DNA from: CALNZV01 sp942491115
GTDB taxonomy: Bacteria > Desulfobacterota > Desulfobacteria > Desulfobacterales > UBA5852
Length of the DNA stretch: 64,000 nucleotides
Assembly (NCBI GenBank): GCA_942491115.1
Contig: CALNZV010000020.1
Span: forward strand, 310,001-374,000
Direction: 5' to 3'
This document shows, one piece after another, positions 17,113 to 26,184 of the stretch. The translations under genes were made by a program, and so were the position numbers. Each line of letters begins with the position of its first letter. Within the stretch, counting starts at the first letter, position 1. Below the pieces are notes generated by a model, which saw nothing but the letters and a program-made list of their open reading frames with translations, was not told the DNA's origin and made no database searches.

Positions 17113-18063
17113 ATGCGTGTTCAAGCCATCACCATCGCTATAATCGTCGGAATGTTCCTCTTCATCAGCGTCATTCCTGCAGTCGGCGAGCCTCGTGACA
17201 ACCTCGAACTGAACATCGACGCCATTCCATGGCATCGGGCCGTATTCCGGTCGGCACACCCCCTTGTGACGGTGTCCACCAGGCTTGAGCTGAGTCGAGT
17301 CCCTTGGGAAGACGTGGCACCTCGTCTTATCGCGGCGCCCGAAAGCATGCCGGTCATGCCGTCCGCTTCCGATGTGTTGGCCATTGCCGTCACCACCGCC
17401 ATCAAACCCACCCTTCGCTCCGGGGCCGATATCACCAATCTCATATGGGTCGACCTTAAAACCGCAGCGGCCTTGGGCCGCCTTCGGATCCGCCTGGGTG
17501 ACGATGATTTCAAGAAGCAGTACCGCTTTGCCGACGGGGGGGTTTTCCGCCACCGGGTGGAACCGAAAAACAAGCAGGAAATTCCCCTCGGACCTGAGAA
17601 ATGGACCGACATCAGGGACACCTTCTACCCCTATGGTGCGGCGTCGGCATCATGCCCTGTGGTTACGGAAAGGGTGGCGCTGATTGTCATTGCGTCGGCG
17701 GCCCTAATCTCCGACGACGCTCACCCCCTGACCTTGTGTGTATTCGGAAAGCGTGGCCTCCACGAGGTGATCCTGACCCCGGAAGCGATGACGACGACGG
17801 CGGTCGACTACGAGGAAAACGATCCTCAGGGGTCCCGCCATCGTCGTGAGGACCGGTCGACGGTCAAGGTACGATTGTCATCCCGCCTCCTGGAAACCGG
17901 TTCGGGTATCGAGGAAACTTTCTCTCTGCTAGGCTTCCAGAAAAATATTGTCCTGTTCATTGCCCCCGAGGATCGTCTGCCGGTGCGAATCGACGGTCAC
18001 ATCGCCTTTGTGGGACAGGTTTCCCTGAATATCGGAGAAGTGGATATGAGGCGTCGGCATTGA
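17113..18063 (+). CDS. Exported hypothetical protein
   Basis: A 316-residue protein with an N-terminal signal peptide (about 1-25, cleavage probably after AVG). The body has many beta-like strands and no cysteine motif apart from two single residues, and I do not recognise a domain. A charged ENDPQGSRHRRED stretch may be a surface loop. It is probably periplasmic. The frame is clean and begins at ATG 17113, downstream of GGGAGCGCACTC, a weak ribosome site. Confidence 0.6.
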   Translation: MRVQAITIAIIVGMFLFISVIPAVGEPRDNLELNIDAIPWHRAVFRSAHPLVTVSTRLELSRVPWEDVAPRLIAAPESMPVMPSASDVLAIAVTTAIKPTLRSGADITNLIWVDLKTAAALGRLRIRLGDDDFKKQYRFADGGVFRHRVEPKNKQEIPLGPEKWTDIRDTFYPYGAASASCPVVTERVALIVIASAALISDDAHPLTLCVFGKRGLHEVILTPEAMTTTAVDYEENDPQGSRHRREDRSTVKVRLSSRLLETGSGIEETFSLLGFQKNIVLFIAPEDRLPVRIDGHIAFVGQVSLNIGEVDMRRRH

Positions 18064-18268
18064 CTCAGGGCGGGCCGGGCGGCGAAACCCCCATCCCACC
18101 TGAGGAGACTCTTCCGGCGGTGGCGGTGAATCGTCGATGCCACCTCATTCGGCGACCCTTTTCCCGGCTGTTGCGCATCCGCCATCAACAAGCAACCGGT
18201 TGATATCCATTCGCATTCGGGATATCACCCGGCCGGAACAGGGAAACGGTCAGACACTCGCCGTCGAT

Positions 18269-19300
18269 TTACATGGCGGCCTTGCGGGCCTCATCGAGCC
18301 ACCCGTTCCATTTGGCCTGGTTCTTGGAAATCCAATCGGCTGCGTGCCGTTCGATATCCTTTTCCGATTTTTGCCCTTCATTCATCAGGGTGTTCTGCCC
18401 GTTGATGTCACTCAGAGGCAGATTGAACACTTCCAGAAATTTAGCCGCCGCCGGATTTTTGGTCAGGAAATCCTTGTTGGCCACAACCATGATGTCGGAA
18501 ACCACGAAACCCAGCTTGACGGGGTCGCTGACCGCGCCCTCCACACCGGAGACGGTCATCCGGTCCTGGGCCTCCGCCTGGGCCTCTGTGGGCTTGATCT
18601 CGGGAACGTTGATCCACATGACATCTTCCCCCGGTTTGAACTTGTACACCGTCCAATTAGGGGTCCAGGTATAGAAGAACACGGGCTTGCCGCTCTTGTA
18701 ATCCCCTAAAGCCGAGGCCATGCCGGCCTCGTAGGAGGCCTTGACCGGGTTGATGTGGTCTTCGAGCCCGTAAACGCTGAGATGGTGGCCGATCACCCCC
18801 TCACATCCCCATCCGGGGGGGCAGGCGGTCAGGTCGGCTTTCCCGTCGCCGTTCAAATCGAAGGCCTCCTTCACTTCGGGGCGTTTGAAGTCGTCGAGGG
18901 ATTGGATGCCAAATTTATCGACCTCTTTTTTGGACACCAGATACCCCTGGAGGCCGCCCGCTTTAACCACATAGCCGATCTTCTCGGCTTTGTCGGCAAA
19001 GTCATTTGGCGTCTGGGCATTGTGCATGGGAAACCATCCGTTGGTCCAGTAATCCACATCCCCTAATGCGACGGATTTGTAAAAAATGGGATTTTGAAGG
19101 TCTTTCGGCGCCTTGACCTCGTAACCCAGTTCTTCGAGACCCTTTCGCACCAGCGCTTCCTGGAAAAACCCCGTGTTCCAGGTGGCCCGGGCCGGTTTAA
19201 CCGTCACGCCCTCGCCGGGCATATCTGCGGCCATTGCCTGGGGGACGACCAGGGACAGACAGACCGCAACAATCACTAACGCTTTTTTCATGGGCAGCAT
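18269..19300 (-). CDS. proX: Glycine betaine/proline betaine ABC transporter substrate-binding protein
   Basis: ProX is the periplasmic binding protein that delivers betaines to ProVW. This 343-residue protein has a signal peptide (to about residue 25, AMA cleavage), ARATWNTGFF, a DYWTNGWFP segment and a TACPPGWGCEG stretch; the Trp residues form the aromatic betaine cage in relatives. A DLNGDGKADL stretch looks like a calcium loop. ATG 19300 follows GAAGGAGGCG. It is third in the proV-proW-proX run, 156 bases after proW. Confidence 0.94.
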   Translation of the reverse strand: MLPMKKALVIVAVCLSLVVPQAMAADMPGEGVTVKPARATWNTGFFQEALVRKGLEELGYEVKAPKDLQNPIFYKSVALGDVDYWTNGWFPMHNAQTPNDFADKAEKIGYVVKAGGLQGYLVSKKEVDKFGIQSLDDFKRPEVKEAFDLNGDGKADLTACPPGWGCEGVIGHHLSVYGLEDHINPVKASYEAGMASALGDYKSGKPVFFYTWTPNWTVYKFKPGEDVMWINVPEIKPTEAQAEAQDRMTVSGVEGAVSDPVKLGFVVSDIMVVANKDFLTKNPAAAKFLEVFNLPLSDINGQNTLMNEGQKSEKDIERHAADWISKNQAKWNGWLDEARKAAM

Positions 19301-19456
19301 AACGCCTCCTTCAGTTGGGTGTGGTGGTCGGCCTTGTGGATGTCAACACCCGACAGACCGATTAGCTGGCATCCTGTTCGAATAAAGTGACCTGTCCAGG
19401 AACAAATCCGGATCCTTTACGACGACCCGCCAGATCGCCCGATAGTTGAACCGAGG

Positions 19457-20287
19457 TTACTTCTTCTTGGCCATCGACTGGGTGATCCGGTCGAGAACGA
19501 TGGCCATCAGGACAATTCCCAATCCGCCGATCACGGCCCGACCGATGTCGAGGGTGTTCAGCCCCAGGATGACCGGAGAGCCCAGACCGCCGGCGCCGAT
19601 CAGGGCCGCGATAACCACCATGGACAGGGCCATCATGATGGTCTGGTTCAATCCGGCCAGAATGGTAGGCATGGCCAGGGGGATCTGAACCCGGGTCAAC
19701 ACCTGCCATCGGTTGGCGCCGAAGGCTTGAGCCGCCTCGACCAGTTCAGGGTGCACTTGGCGGATCCCCAAGTTGGTCAGCCGGATGATCGGAGGAAGGG
19801 CGAATACGATGGTGGCCAGCACTCCCGCTACGTTCCCGACGGAAAACAGCATGACGATTGGCACCAGGTAGACGAAGGCGGGAGTGGTTTGCATGGCGTC
19901 CAAAACCGGACGCATGCCGGTCTCGACGGAATCGTTGCGGCCGGACCAGATCCCCAGGGGGATGCCGGCGAGGGCGCAAAAAATAACCGATGCCAGCACC
20001 ATGGCCAAGGTCGTCATGGTGTCCTCCCAGAGACCCAGTAACCCCACAAAGGTCATCGCAATCAGGGTAAAAACGGCCAGACCTTTACCAGAAAATCGCC
20101 AGGCCACCAAGGCCAGGGCCCCAATCACCAAAAGGGGCGGCAGGGCGTTAAGTCCGGCGTCGAAGCCGTTCAGTGTCTGCTCGACCGGCCATTTGATGGC
20201 CTGAAAAACATCTCTGTAATTGTCGACCAGCCAGTCCACGAACTTGGACACCCAGGTATCCAGGGGGATTATATTGTCTTCGAACAT
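19457..20287 (-). CDS. proW: Glycine betaine/proline betaine ABC transporter permease
   Basis: The inner-membrane permease of the osmoprotectant importer, 276 residues and about six membrane segments. Hallmarks are PLDTWVSKFVDWLVD at the N-terminus and the EAA loop ELVEAAQAFGANRWQVL where the ATPase docks, then GGLGSPV. It is shorter at the N-terminus than E. coli ProW (354 residues), as in many non-enteric ProW proteins. It lies 58 bases after proV. Confidence 0.93.
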   Translation of the reverse strand: MFEDNIIPLDTWVSKFVDWLVDNYRDVFQAIKWPVEQTLNGFDAGLNALPPLLVIGALALVAWRFSGKGLAVFTLIAMTFVGLLGLWEDTMTTLAMVLASVIFCALAGIPLGIWSGRNDSVETGMRPVLDAMQTTPAFVYLVPIVMLFSVGNVAGVLATIVFALPPIIRLTNLGIRQVHPELVEAAQAFGANRWQVLTRVQIPLAMPTILAGLNQTIMMALSMVVIAALIGAGGLGSPVILGLNTLDIGRAVIGGLGIVLMAIVLDRITQSMAKKK

Positions 20288-20345
20288 AGTGACTCTCCAA
20301 AAAAGACCATTCTTAGTGACCGTTCATCATTGGTTGGAAAACGCC

Positions 20346-21578
20346 TCAGGCCACCGCCTCCTCGACGTTTTCTTCCATATGCTCTTCGGTTCGGTGCAGG
20401 GTTTTCAGAAAACGGTTTTTTGACACCACCCCCCTGAAGACGTTGTTGTCGTCGACCACCGGCACGGGCCAGGGTTTGGATGCCACCTCCGGCAGGATAT
20501 CCTGCATGGAATCCGTCATGGCAACGGTTTTGGTATGGTCCAGAAAGCCTTGCTTGAGGGGATTGTCCGGCTTGCCACTCTCGATGGCCTCTCTCAGGGA
20601 ATCGGAGGAGACCACGCCAACGAACCGGCGCTTGGCATCAAGCACGTAGAGGTGGTCCAGGTCGCTGCCGCTCAGCAGTTCCTGAGCGGCTCTTAGGCTG
20701 CCGGTCTTGGTAACGATGATGGTCGGATGGGTGTCTCTCACGATATCCCCCGCCGTAATCACGTTGGTGGGGTCCACGCCTCGAAAAAACGCCCGGACGT
20801 AGTCGTCGGCCGGATTCTGAAGGATCTCCTCAGGAGCGCCGACCTGGACGACGCGGCCGCCTTCCATGATGGCGATGCGGTCCCCGATTCGAAGGGCCTC
20901 GTCGAGGTCGTGAGAGATGAAGACGATGGTCCGCTGGTGCTCGTCCTGAAGGTTGAGCAACTGGTCCTGCATCTCGGTTCGAATGAGGGGGTCGAGGGCT
21001 GAAAAGGCTTCGTCCATGAGCATGATATCCGGGTCGACGGCCAGCCCTCTGGCCAGTCCCACCCGCTGTTGCATGCCCCCGCTGAGCTGGGAAGGGTAAG
21101 AATCCTCCCAGCCTTTCAACCCCACCTGTTCCAAGGCTTCCATCGCCCGTTTGTAACGCTTTTCTTTGCTGAACTTGGCAAGTTCAAGGCCGAACGCCGC
21201 ATTGTCTATGACGGTCAAATGTGGCATGAGGGCAAAGGATTGGAAAACCATGCTCATGTGGTGAAGCCGAAATTTGACGAGTTCGTCAGGGCTCATCTTC
21301 GTGACGTTCCGGCCGTCGAAAATCACCTCCCCCGCCGTCGGCTCGATGAGGCGGTTGAGCATTCGAACAAGGGTGGATTTACCGGAACCGGAAAGGCCCA
21401 TGACCACGAAAATCTCACCCGACTTCACCGAGAAATTGGCGTCACAGACGCCCACCGTAAGCCCTGTTTTTTCGAAAATTTCCGCTTTTTCCTCACCCTG
21501 CTCGAGCAATTTCATAGCCCGGTTCGGGTTGGGACCGAATACCTTGTAGAGGTTTTTAACGCTCAACTTGTCTGACAT
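20346..21578 (-). CDS. proV: Glycine betaine/proline betaine ABC transporter ATPase with CBS domains
   Basis: The ATPase of the importer, 410 residues. Walker A is GLSGSGKS (61-68), the signature LSGGMQQR (near 165) and Walker B IMLMDEAFSALD; SHDLDEALR holds the switch His. Two CBS domains fill the C-terminus (about 280-395), which in the related OpuA sense ionic strength to gate transport. The N-terminal lead before the core is typical of ProV. It is first in the operon, with a 450-base AT-containing region upstream carrying a candidate promoter. Confidence 0.95.
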   Translation of the reverse strand: MSDKLSVKNLYKVFGPNPNRAMKLLEQGEEKAEIFEKTGLTVGVCDANFSVKSGEIFVVMGLSGSGKSTLVRMLNRLIEPTAGEVIFDGRNVTKMSPDELVKFRLHHMSMVFQSFALMPHLTVIDNAAFGLELAKFSKEKRYKRAMEALEQVGLKGWEDSYPSQLSGGMQQRVGLARGLAVDPDIMLMDEAFSALDPLIRTEMQDQLLNLQDEHQRTIVFISHDLDEALRIGDRIAIMEGGRVVQVGAPEEILQNPADDYVRAFFRGVDPTNVITAGDIVRDTHPTIIVTKTGSLRAAQELLSGSDLDHLYVLDAKRRFVGVVSSDSLREAIESGKPDNPLKQGFLDHTKTVAMTDSMQDILPEVASKPWPVPVVDDNNVFRGVVSKNRFLKTLHRTEEHMEENVEEAVA

Positions 21579-22030
21579 CGATTCAACCGTCTTTCTAATA
21601 AAAGTTGGGGGTTGGCGACGGGTGTCCCGTGCACGTTGCTACCCGATCGGTCAAACGCATCCGCCGGTTCGGTGGGGGCTCGGGACACACGTTTCCGATC
21701 ACTCCAAGCCCTCCCATTGACCTCTGAGCGGGTGCGTCGAGATCTGGGTGGAAAATGGAATTAGTGTTCGGGGCCGAAATAGAATGCCATTGAAACTTAA
21801 AATTGCAGGCCGGAATCATCGATCAACCGCCTCGATGCCGGGAGTGACGAGCCGACATTGCTAATGAATGAATAAATTATTTATACATTAACTATTTGTA
21901 GATGTAAAGTCAAGGAGTGAACTGATACCTCTGGGGTTTCCGAATCGTCCGGGGCAGAATTCGAACGTCGTGATCATCGACGGGGGTCTCGACAATGGGC
22001 GCAGGACGATCTTTCCGGCGACCACTCCGG
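21579..22030. other. Region upstream of proV
   Basis: This stretch has no convincing gene. An AT-rich block at about 21860-21915 is unusual for the window and contains the candidate proV promoter. The remainder looks like untranslated leader and spacer between proV and the 3' end of the next gene to the right. Confidence 0.5.
21885..21913 (-). promoter_or_regulatory. proV: Candidate promoter of proVWX
   Basis: On the minus strand TTGACT (21908-21913), a 17-base spacer and TAATGT (21885-21890) form a sigma70-like pair in the only AT-rich block of the gap. The start of proV is about 300 bases away, leaving a long leader. A second TATAAA-like stretch lies just downstream. Confidence 0.4.
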
Positions 22031-22933
22031 TCAGGAGGGAGTCAGCAACGCCTCGACGTCGTCGAAAACCCGGTCCAGCAGGCCTTCAGCATTCCTGAGG
22101 TCGCCCGGAGTCTCGAACCCGGAATCCAACTCACGGAAAATTGCGTCGTAGGGGGAGTGGGGAACGTTCGCCCCCCTCGCGACAGGGGGCCTCACATAGG
22201 TTCCGTTTTCAAAAGGATAGTGGCAGGGGCCCGGGGAATCGTGGCGCCGATGCGGCCAGTGGCGTTTGAGGGATACCAACCCACGAAACAGCCCCCCCAA
22301 TTCGGGGAAAGCCACCCCATCCGCGACGGTGAGGCAGCGCCCCAGTCTCTTTTCGACTTCATTGAACACGGCGTTTAGGAACCGATGCTCGGTGATGATA
22401 AACCCGTAGCCGTGCCAGTGCCCCATCGACCCTCTGATCAGGCGCCGGTGGACCCTGGAAAGTCTTCGATAGGAGGGGCACCAATAGGTTCGGCAGGCCT
22501 TTTCACCATAAAAACTGAGCCGTCGGTAGTCGATGCCGTGGTTGCCGGGTGCCTCCGGATGGAGGAGGCACCCCACCCGCTGCCGCCGATTGCCGACCAA
22601 ACCCAAGAAGGCACAATGATGAAACTGCCGGTAGGGCCTGTCAACCGGCGAGAACCCGTGGACGGTGTGCTCGAATCCTTCGATGTCGACGGCGGATCGG
22701 TTGACCCGGGAAAACGCCTCCGTCCGGCCGGCCAACAGCGTTTCCAGGAATGGTCGCGACAGGTTGCCGACGTTGTATAGTCCGCAGCAGGCCCCGCAGG
22801 AGACCCGGTCGTTCACCTGGCAGAGATAGACACCGACGCCGGTGTATGCACCGGGTGGCGGTCCATCGCCGTTGTCAGCGATCTCCGGTTCCATCTCTTC
22901 TGAACCGGTGCGCGTCGGCCGTTGATTCGGCAT
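22031..22933 (-). CDS. Cys-rich conserved hypothetical protein
   Basis: A 300-residue protein with ordered cysteine groups: RVSCGACCGLYN (near 44-53), HHCAFLG, VGCLLHPEAPGNHG, and ACRTYWCPSYRR. The spacing recalls the YkgJ-type cysteine cluster thought to bind zinc or iron, extended with more Cys and His. I infer a metal or Fe-S protein. There is no signal peptide. The start could be ATG 22933 or the in-frame ATG at 22894; neither site is strong. Same strand as the next membrane gene, 39 bases apart. Confidence 0.65.
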   Translation of the reverse strand: MPNQRPTRTGSEEMEPEIADNGDGPPPGAYTGVGVYLCQVNDRVSCGACCGLYNVGNLSRPFLETLLAGRTEAFSRVNRSAVDIEGFEHTVHGFSPVDRPYRQFHHCAFLGLVGNRRQRVGCLLHPEAPGNHGIDYRRLSFYGEKACRTYWCPSYRRLSRVHRRLIRGSMGHWHGYGFIITEHRFLNAVFNEVEKRLGRCLTVADGVAFPELGGLFRGLVSLKRHWPHRRHDSPGPCHYPFENGTYVRPPVARGANVPHSPYDAIFRELDSGFETPGDLRNAEGLLDRVFDDVEALLTPS

Positions 22934-22972
22934 GGGGTGAGCATTTCCGGTTCCCCACCGGAGCCCCCCGCT

Positions 22973-23395
22973 TCACGACCGGGCTCCCGATTTTTCTTTG
23001 CCGGAATCCCCAGAACCGCCATTGCCCGTTTTCGATTTGAAATAGGCCGCCGTGAGGGGATGAATCAGAAAGCAGAACGCCGCTGCGGAAAGGCCAACGT
23101 TGACGGCGGAGACGAGCATGGCCGTCGTATGTTTGTCCACGAAGAGAAAGGTGAAAAAGCCACAGTATAACATGATGATCACGCTGGCCAGCATAGCGAT
23201 CACGCGGGCCCAGTTTTTCTCCATGATCAGAAAGGTGCAGAGGATACCGGCGGCGATGGTAAATTTGAAAACCGAATCCGGATCGTAGAAGGCATAGGTT
23301 GAATAGAGAAACCAGCACCAGCCTGAAACCGTTGCAATGATGGCAGCCTGAACCGTCCCAGGCCGAGTTCTGAATTCCTGCAGGTCGGGTAGCAT
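22973..23395 (-). CDS. Small integral membrane protein
   Basis: A 140-residue protein with four predicted membrane segments and a short Gly/Lys/Ser-rich tail of about 18 residues. I recognise no domain. ATG 23395 lies behind CAGGAGGTG, so the start is well fixed. It may be co-transcribed with the Cys-rich gene that follows it on the minus strand. Confidence 0.65.
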   Translation of the reverse strand: MLPDLQEFRTRPGTVQAAIIATVSGWCWFLYSTYAFYDPDSVFKFTIAAGILCTFLIMEKNWARVIAMLASVIIMLYCGFFTFLFVDKHTTAMLVSAVNVGLSAAAFCFLIHPLTAAYFKSKTGNGGSGDSGKEKSGARS

Positions 23396-23593
23396 GAACA
23401 CCTCCTGTGACATCAGCGGATGTCAGTACGAGCCGGCGGCAATGGATTGGCACTGTCCCCCCAATGGGAGGGAACAGGCTCCATCTCTATACACGCTTTC
23501 CTCTCCCTCCGCCACCGTTCAGAGCCGTTTGGGGCCATATCACGGCATGTCCCGGCCATCCGTGAAAGGCGGTTCGTGACCACGGTGGGGCTG

Positions 23594-24412
23594 TTAAAAA
23601 TACCGCCTTGCGCCCGTGAACCGCTTATGAAAGTAGGCGTTGCTCAGGGATGCCACCCGAATTCGCTTTCCCTTGCCCGGTGCGTGGATGAACTGGTCGT
23701 CGCCGCTGTAGATCCCCACGTGGGAAACACGGCTGCTGCGGCCGGTTCTGAAAAAAACCAGATCTCCCCTGACCAAAGCCGATTTGGCCACCGGCAGTCC
23801 GGCTCGGTACTGGGAAAAAGCGTTTCTCGGCAGCTCGAAGCCGTTCAGGCGGTAGACCGTCATGGTCAGACCGCTGCAGTCAAACCCGCTTTTGACCGAG
23901 GATCCGCCCCACCGATAAGGGGTGCCGATGAATCGGAGAGCGGTCCGAACGATATTCTCCCTCAGGGCCTCCTGGGAATCAATCAGAGGGTCGACAGCCC
24001 TGGGATGGACAATAAAATAGGCGTCTATTGCCCCTTGACTCCGTAGCTCTTCGGCATGATCTCTGGCGGTTTCTTCCAGTAAAAACCGCCCGAAACGTAC
24101 TTTCGAAAAGCCGTCGCTATCGATGAAATAGTAGGCATCGATGCCTTCAGATTTGAGACGGTCGGCGAGGGTGGCCGCCCGTTCCACTGTCGAAAAGGCA
24201 CCGAGCTGGATGGTAAAGGGGATGTTTGGCAAGGCGGCGTCGACAGGAAGCGGAGACGGCAGGGACGGGGGACTCTCCTGGGGAGGTATCTCGGGGATGG
24301 GGGAAGGCGCCTTGGCGCTGCCGACGCACCCAGACAGGATTCCCAACAGAAAGGCCAGGAGTAGATACCCCTCCCAGAGGAAATCGTTCCTGCATCGATG
24401 AAAACGGGACAT
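23594..24412 (-). CDS. SPOR and NlpC/P60 domain lipoprotein (peptidoglycan endopeptidase)
   Basis: A 272-residue lipoprotein: lipobox LSGC with Cys29, a Pro-rich linker (35-60), a SPOR domain (about 64-137, FTIQLGAFSTVERA) that binds denuded glycan, and an NlpC/P60 papain-like hydrolase domain from about 150. Catalytic residues are Cys179 in FDCSGL, His231 in SHVGIY and His243. NlpC/P60 enzymes cut D-Glu-mDAP type peptide bonds. ATG 24412 follows AAGGGAAA. Divergent from cydA. Confidence 0.9.
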   Translation of the reverse strand: MSRFHRCRNDFLWEGYLLLAFLLGILSGCVGSAKAPSPIPEIPPQESPPSLPSPLPVDAALPNIPFTIQLGAFSTVERAATLADRLKSEGIDAYYFIDSDGFSKVRFGRFLLEETARDHAEELRSQGAIDAYFIVHPRAVDPLIDSQEALRENIVRTALRFIGTPYRWGGSSVKSGFDCSGLTMTVYRLNGFELPRNAFSQYRAGLPVAKSALVRGDLVFFRTGRSSRVSHVGIYSGDDQFIHAPGKGKRIRVASLSNAYFHKRFTGARRYF

Positions 24413-24777
24413 GGCGTTTCCCTTCGGGCGCCTGACAACGCCCGGATATCGTCGGAAGTACCCAGGCGAACGGTTTTCGGGGCCGGCCTGGTGCTGGGGC
24501 GGACGGATCTGCCCCCTATGGTGCCGCCAATGACCAGGCATTTTATCCCATTTGCCCTCCTATTGCAAAACCCTCCACCGTCACATCCGAAGGCCTTTCG
24601 GCGCCCCGGGAAAGCCAATTGGGGCGCAGTCAGAGGGGGCACTGCCGATTCGTCGATCGCTCCTCTCATTCACAATCCATTTTAGAGTCCCCCGGGGCCT
24701 TGACAGGTGCAAAGGACCCCCTACCATGTTGTTTAGAATTTGACAATGCTTTGATATATATATGTTAAGGATAAGCC
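24413..24777. other. Divergent promoter region between NlpC/P60 gene and cydA
   Basis: The 365 bases hold no supported gene. They should carry promoters in both directions; only the cydA candidate at 24700-24727 is clear. Short GC-rich inverted repeats occur near 24590-24605 but lack a T-run. Confidence 0.5.
24700..24727 (+). promoter_or_regulatory. cydA: Candidate promoter of cydAB
   Basis: A perfect TTGACA (24700-24705) with a 16-base spacer and TACCAT (24722-24727), about 45 bases before the cydA ribosome site. A second TTGACA at 24740 is too close to the start codon for its -10 to make sense. Confidence 0.4.
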
Positions 24778-26184
24778 ATGGATTTACCACTCGATCCCAT
24801 CTTGTTATCCCGAATTCAGTTCGCCTTTACCGTTTCATTTCACATCATCTTTCCGGCCTTCACCATCGGTCTGGCCAGCTGGCTGGCGGTTCTCGAATGG
24901 CGGTGGCTTCGGACCGGCAATCCCGCCTTTGCAGACATATACAGGATGTGGGTGAAGATATTCGCGGTCACCTTCGGTATGGGTGTGGTATCCGGTGTGG
25001 TCCTGTCCTTTCAATTCGGCACCAACTGGTCGGGATTTTCCGACAAGGCTGGCAATGTCCTCGGCCCCCTGTTGGGGTACGAAGTATTGACCGCCTTTTT
25101 CTTGGAGGCCTCCTTTTTGGGGGTGATGCTCTTCGGGTGGAATCGCGTGAGCCCCAAGATGCATTTCGCCTCGACGGTGATCGTCGCACTGGGTACGGTG
25201 GTCTCCGCCTTCTGGATTCTTTCCGCCAACAGCTGGATGCAAACCCCCCAAGGGTTTCGAGTGGGGGATGACGGCCTTTTTTACCCGACCGATTGGATAG
25301 CAATCATCTTCAACCCTTCCTTTCCCTATCGGTTCGCCCATATGGTGGTTGCCGCCTATCTGACCACCGCTTTCGTCGTGGGGGGAATCGGGGCCTACTA
25401 TCTCCGGAAAGGTAGGCACCGGCAACATGCCAGGATCATGTTTGGTATGGCCATGATCATGGCCGTGTTCGTCGCCCCAATGCAGGCCGTGCTCGGGGAC
25501 CTTCATGGTCTCAACACCCTGGAGCACCAGCCGGCCAAAGTGGCGGCGATGGAAGGCCTCTGGGACACACAGAATGGGGCTCCCCTCACCCTGTTCGGTT
25601 GGCCGGATCAAGAGGCGGAGACCACCCGCTACGCCGTCAAAATTCCCAAACTGACAAGCCTCATCCTCACCCATGACCTCGATGGGGAGGTTCGGGGTCT
25701 GAAGGAATGGCCGAAAGAGGACCGCCCGCCGGTGGCATGGGTGTTTTGGTCCTTCAGAGTCATGGTGGGTATCGGCGTGCTGATGATTCTAACCGGATTT
25801 ACAGCGGCGGTTCTGCACTTCAGAGGCCGGCTGTTCGACACCCGATGGTTCCAGTACTGGTGTATGGCGCTCACTCCATCCGGATTCGTGGCAGTGCTGG
25901 CCGGGTGGTTCGTCACGGAGATCGGCCGCCAGCCATACATCGTCTATGGCGCGATGCGAACGGTCGAAGCCGCATCGCCCGTTGCGGGAGCCTCGGTGGC
26001 CCTGTCGCTTGCGGCGTTCGTGATCACCTATGCATTCATTTTCGGTGCCGGGATCTACTACATCGTCAAGCTCATATCCAAAGGCCCCCCCCGAGATGGA
26101 AAGGACACTTACGGGGATCACGGCGTGAAGCAACCGCCTATTGTCACCGGTCTCGTCTCTGATGAAGGAGGGCAGCATGTTTAG
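24778..26184 (+). CDS. cydA: Cytochrome bd-type quinol oxidase subunit I, CIO-like
   Basis: Subunit I binds the quinol and hemes b558, b595 and d, reducing oxygen to water. The 468-residue protein has the N-terminal heme His at about residue 22 (TVSFHIIFP), a second His in YRFAHMVVA and the Met of YGAMRT near the C-terminus. The GDLHGLNTLEHQPAKVAAMEG-type stretch and the short Q-loop place it with cyanide-insensitive (CioA) forms, for which cyanide resistance is established in Pseudomonas. In a sulfate reducer it likely serves oxygen defence. The start is clear and the stop overlaps cydB. Confidence 0.95.
   Translation: MDLPLDPILLSRIQFAFTVSFHIIFPAFTIGLASWLAVLEWRWLRTGNPAFADIYRMWVKIFAVTFGMGVVSGVVLSFQFGTNWSGFSDKAGNVLGPLLGYEVLTAFFLEASFLGVMLFGWNRVSPKMHFASTVIVALGTVVSAFWILSANSWMQTPQGFRVGDDGLFYPTDWIAIIFNPSFPYRFAHMVVAAYLTTAFVVGGIGAYYLRKGRHRQHARIMFGMAMIMAVFVAPMQAVLGDLHGLNTLEHQPAKVAAMEGLWDTQNGAPLTLFGWPDQEAETTRYAVKIPKLTSLILTHDLDGEVRGLKEWPKEDRPPVAWVFWSFRVMVGIGVLMILTGFTAAVLHFRGRLFDTRWFQYWCMALTPSGFVAVLAGWFVTEIGRQPYIVYGAMRTVEAASPVAGASVALSLAAFVITYAFIFGAGIYYIVKLISKGPPRDGKDTYGDHGVKQPPIVTGLVSDEGGQHV

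Noticed and set aside
24740..24766. Second TTGACA with TATGTT before cydA
   Set aside because: The -10 would lie about 12 bases from the ATG, leaving no room for the ribosome site on the transcript.
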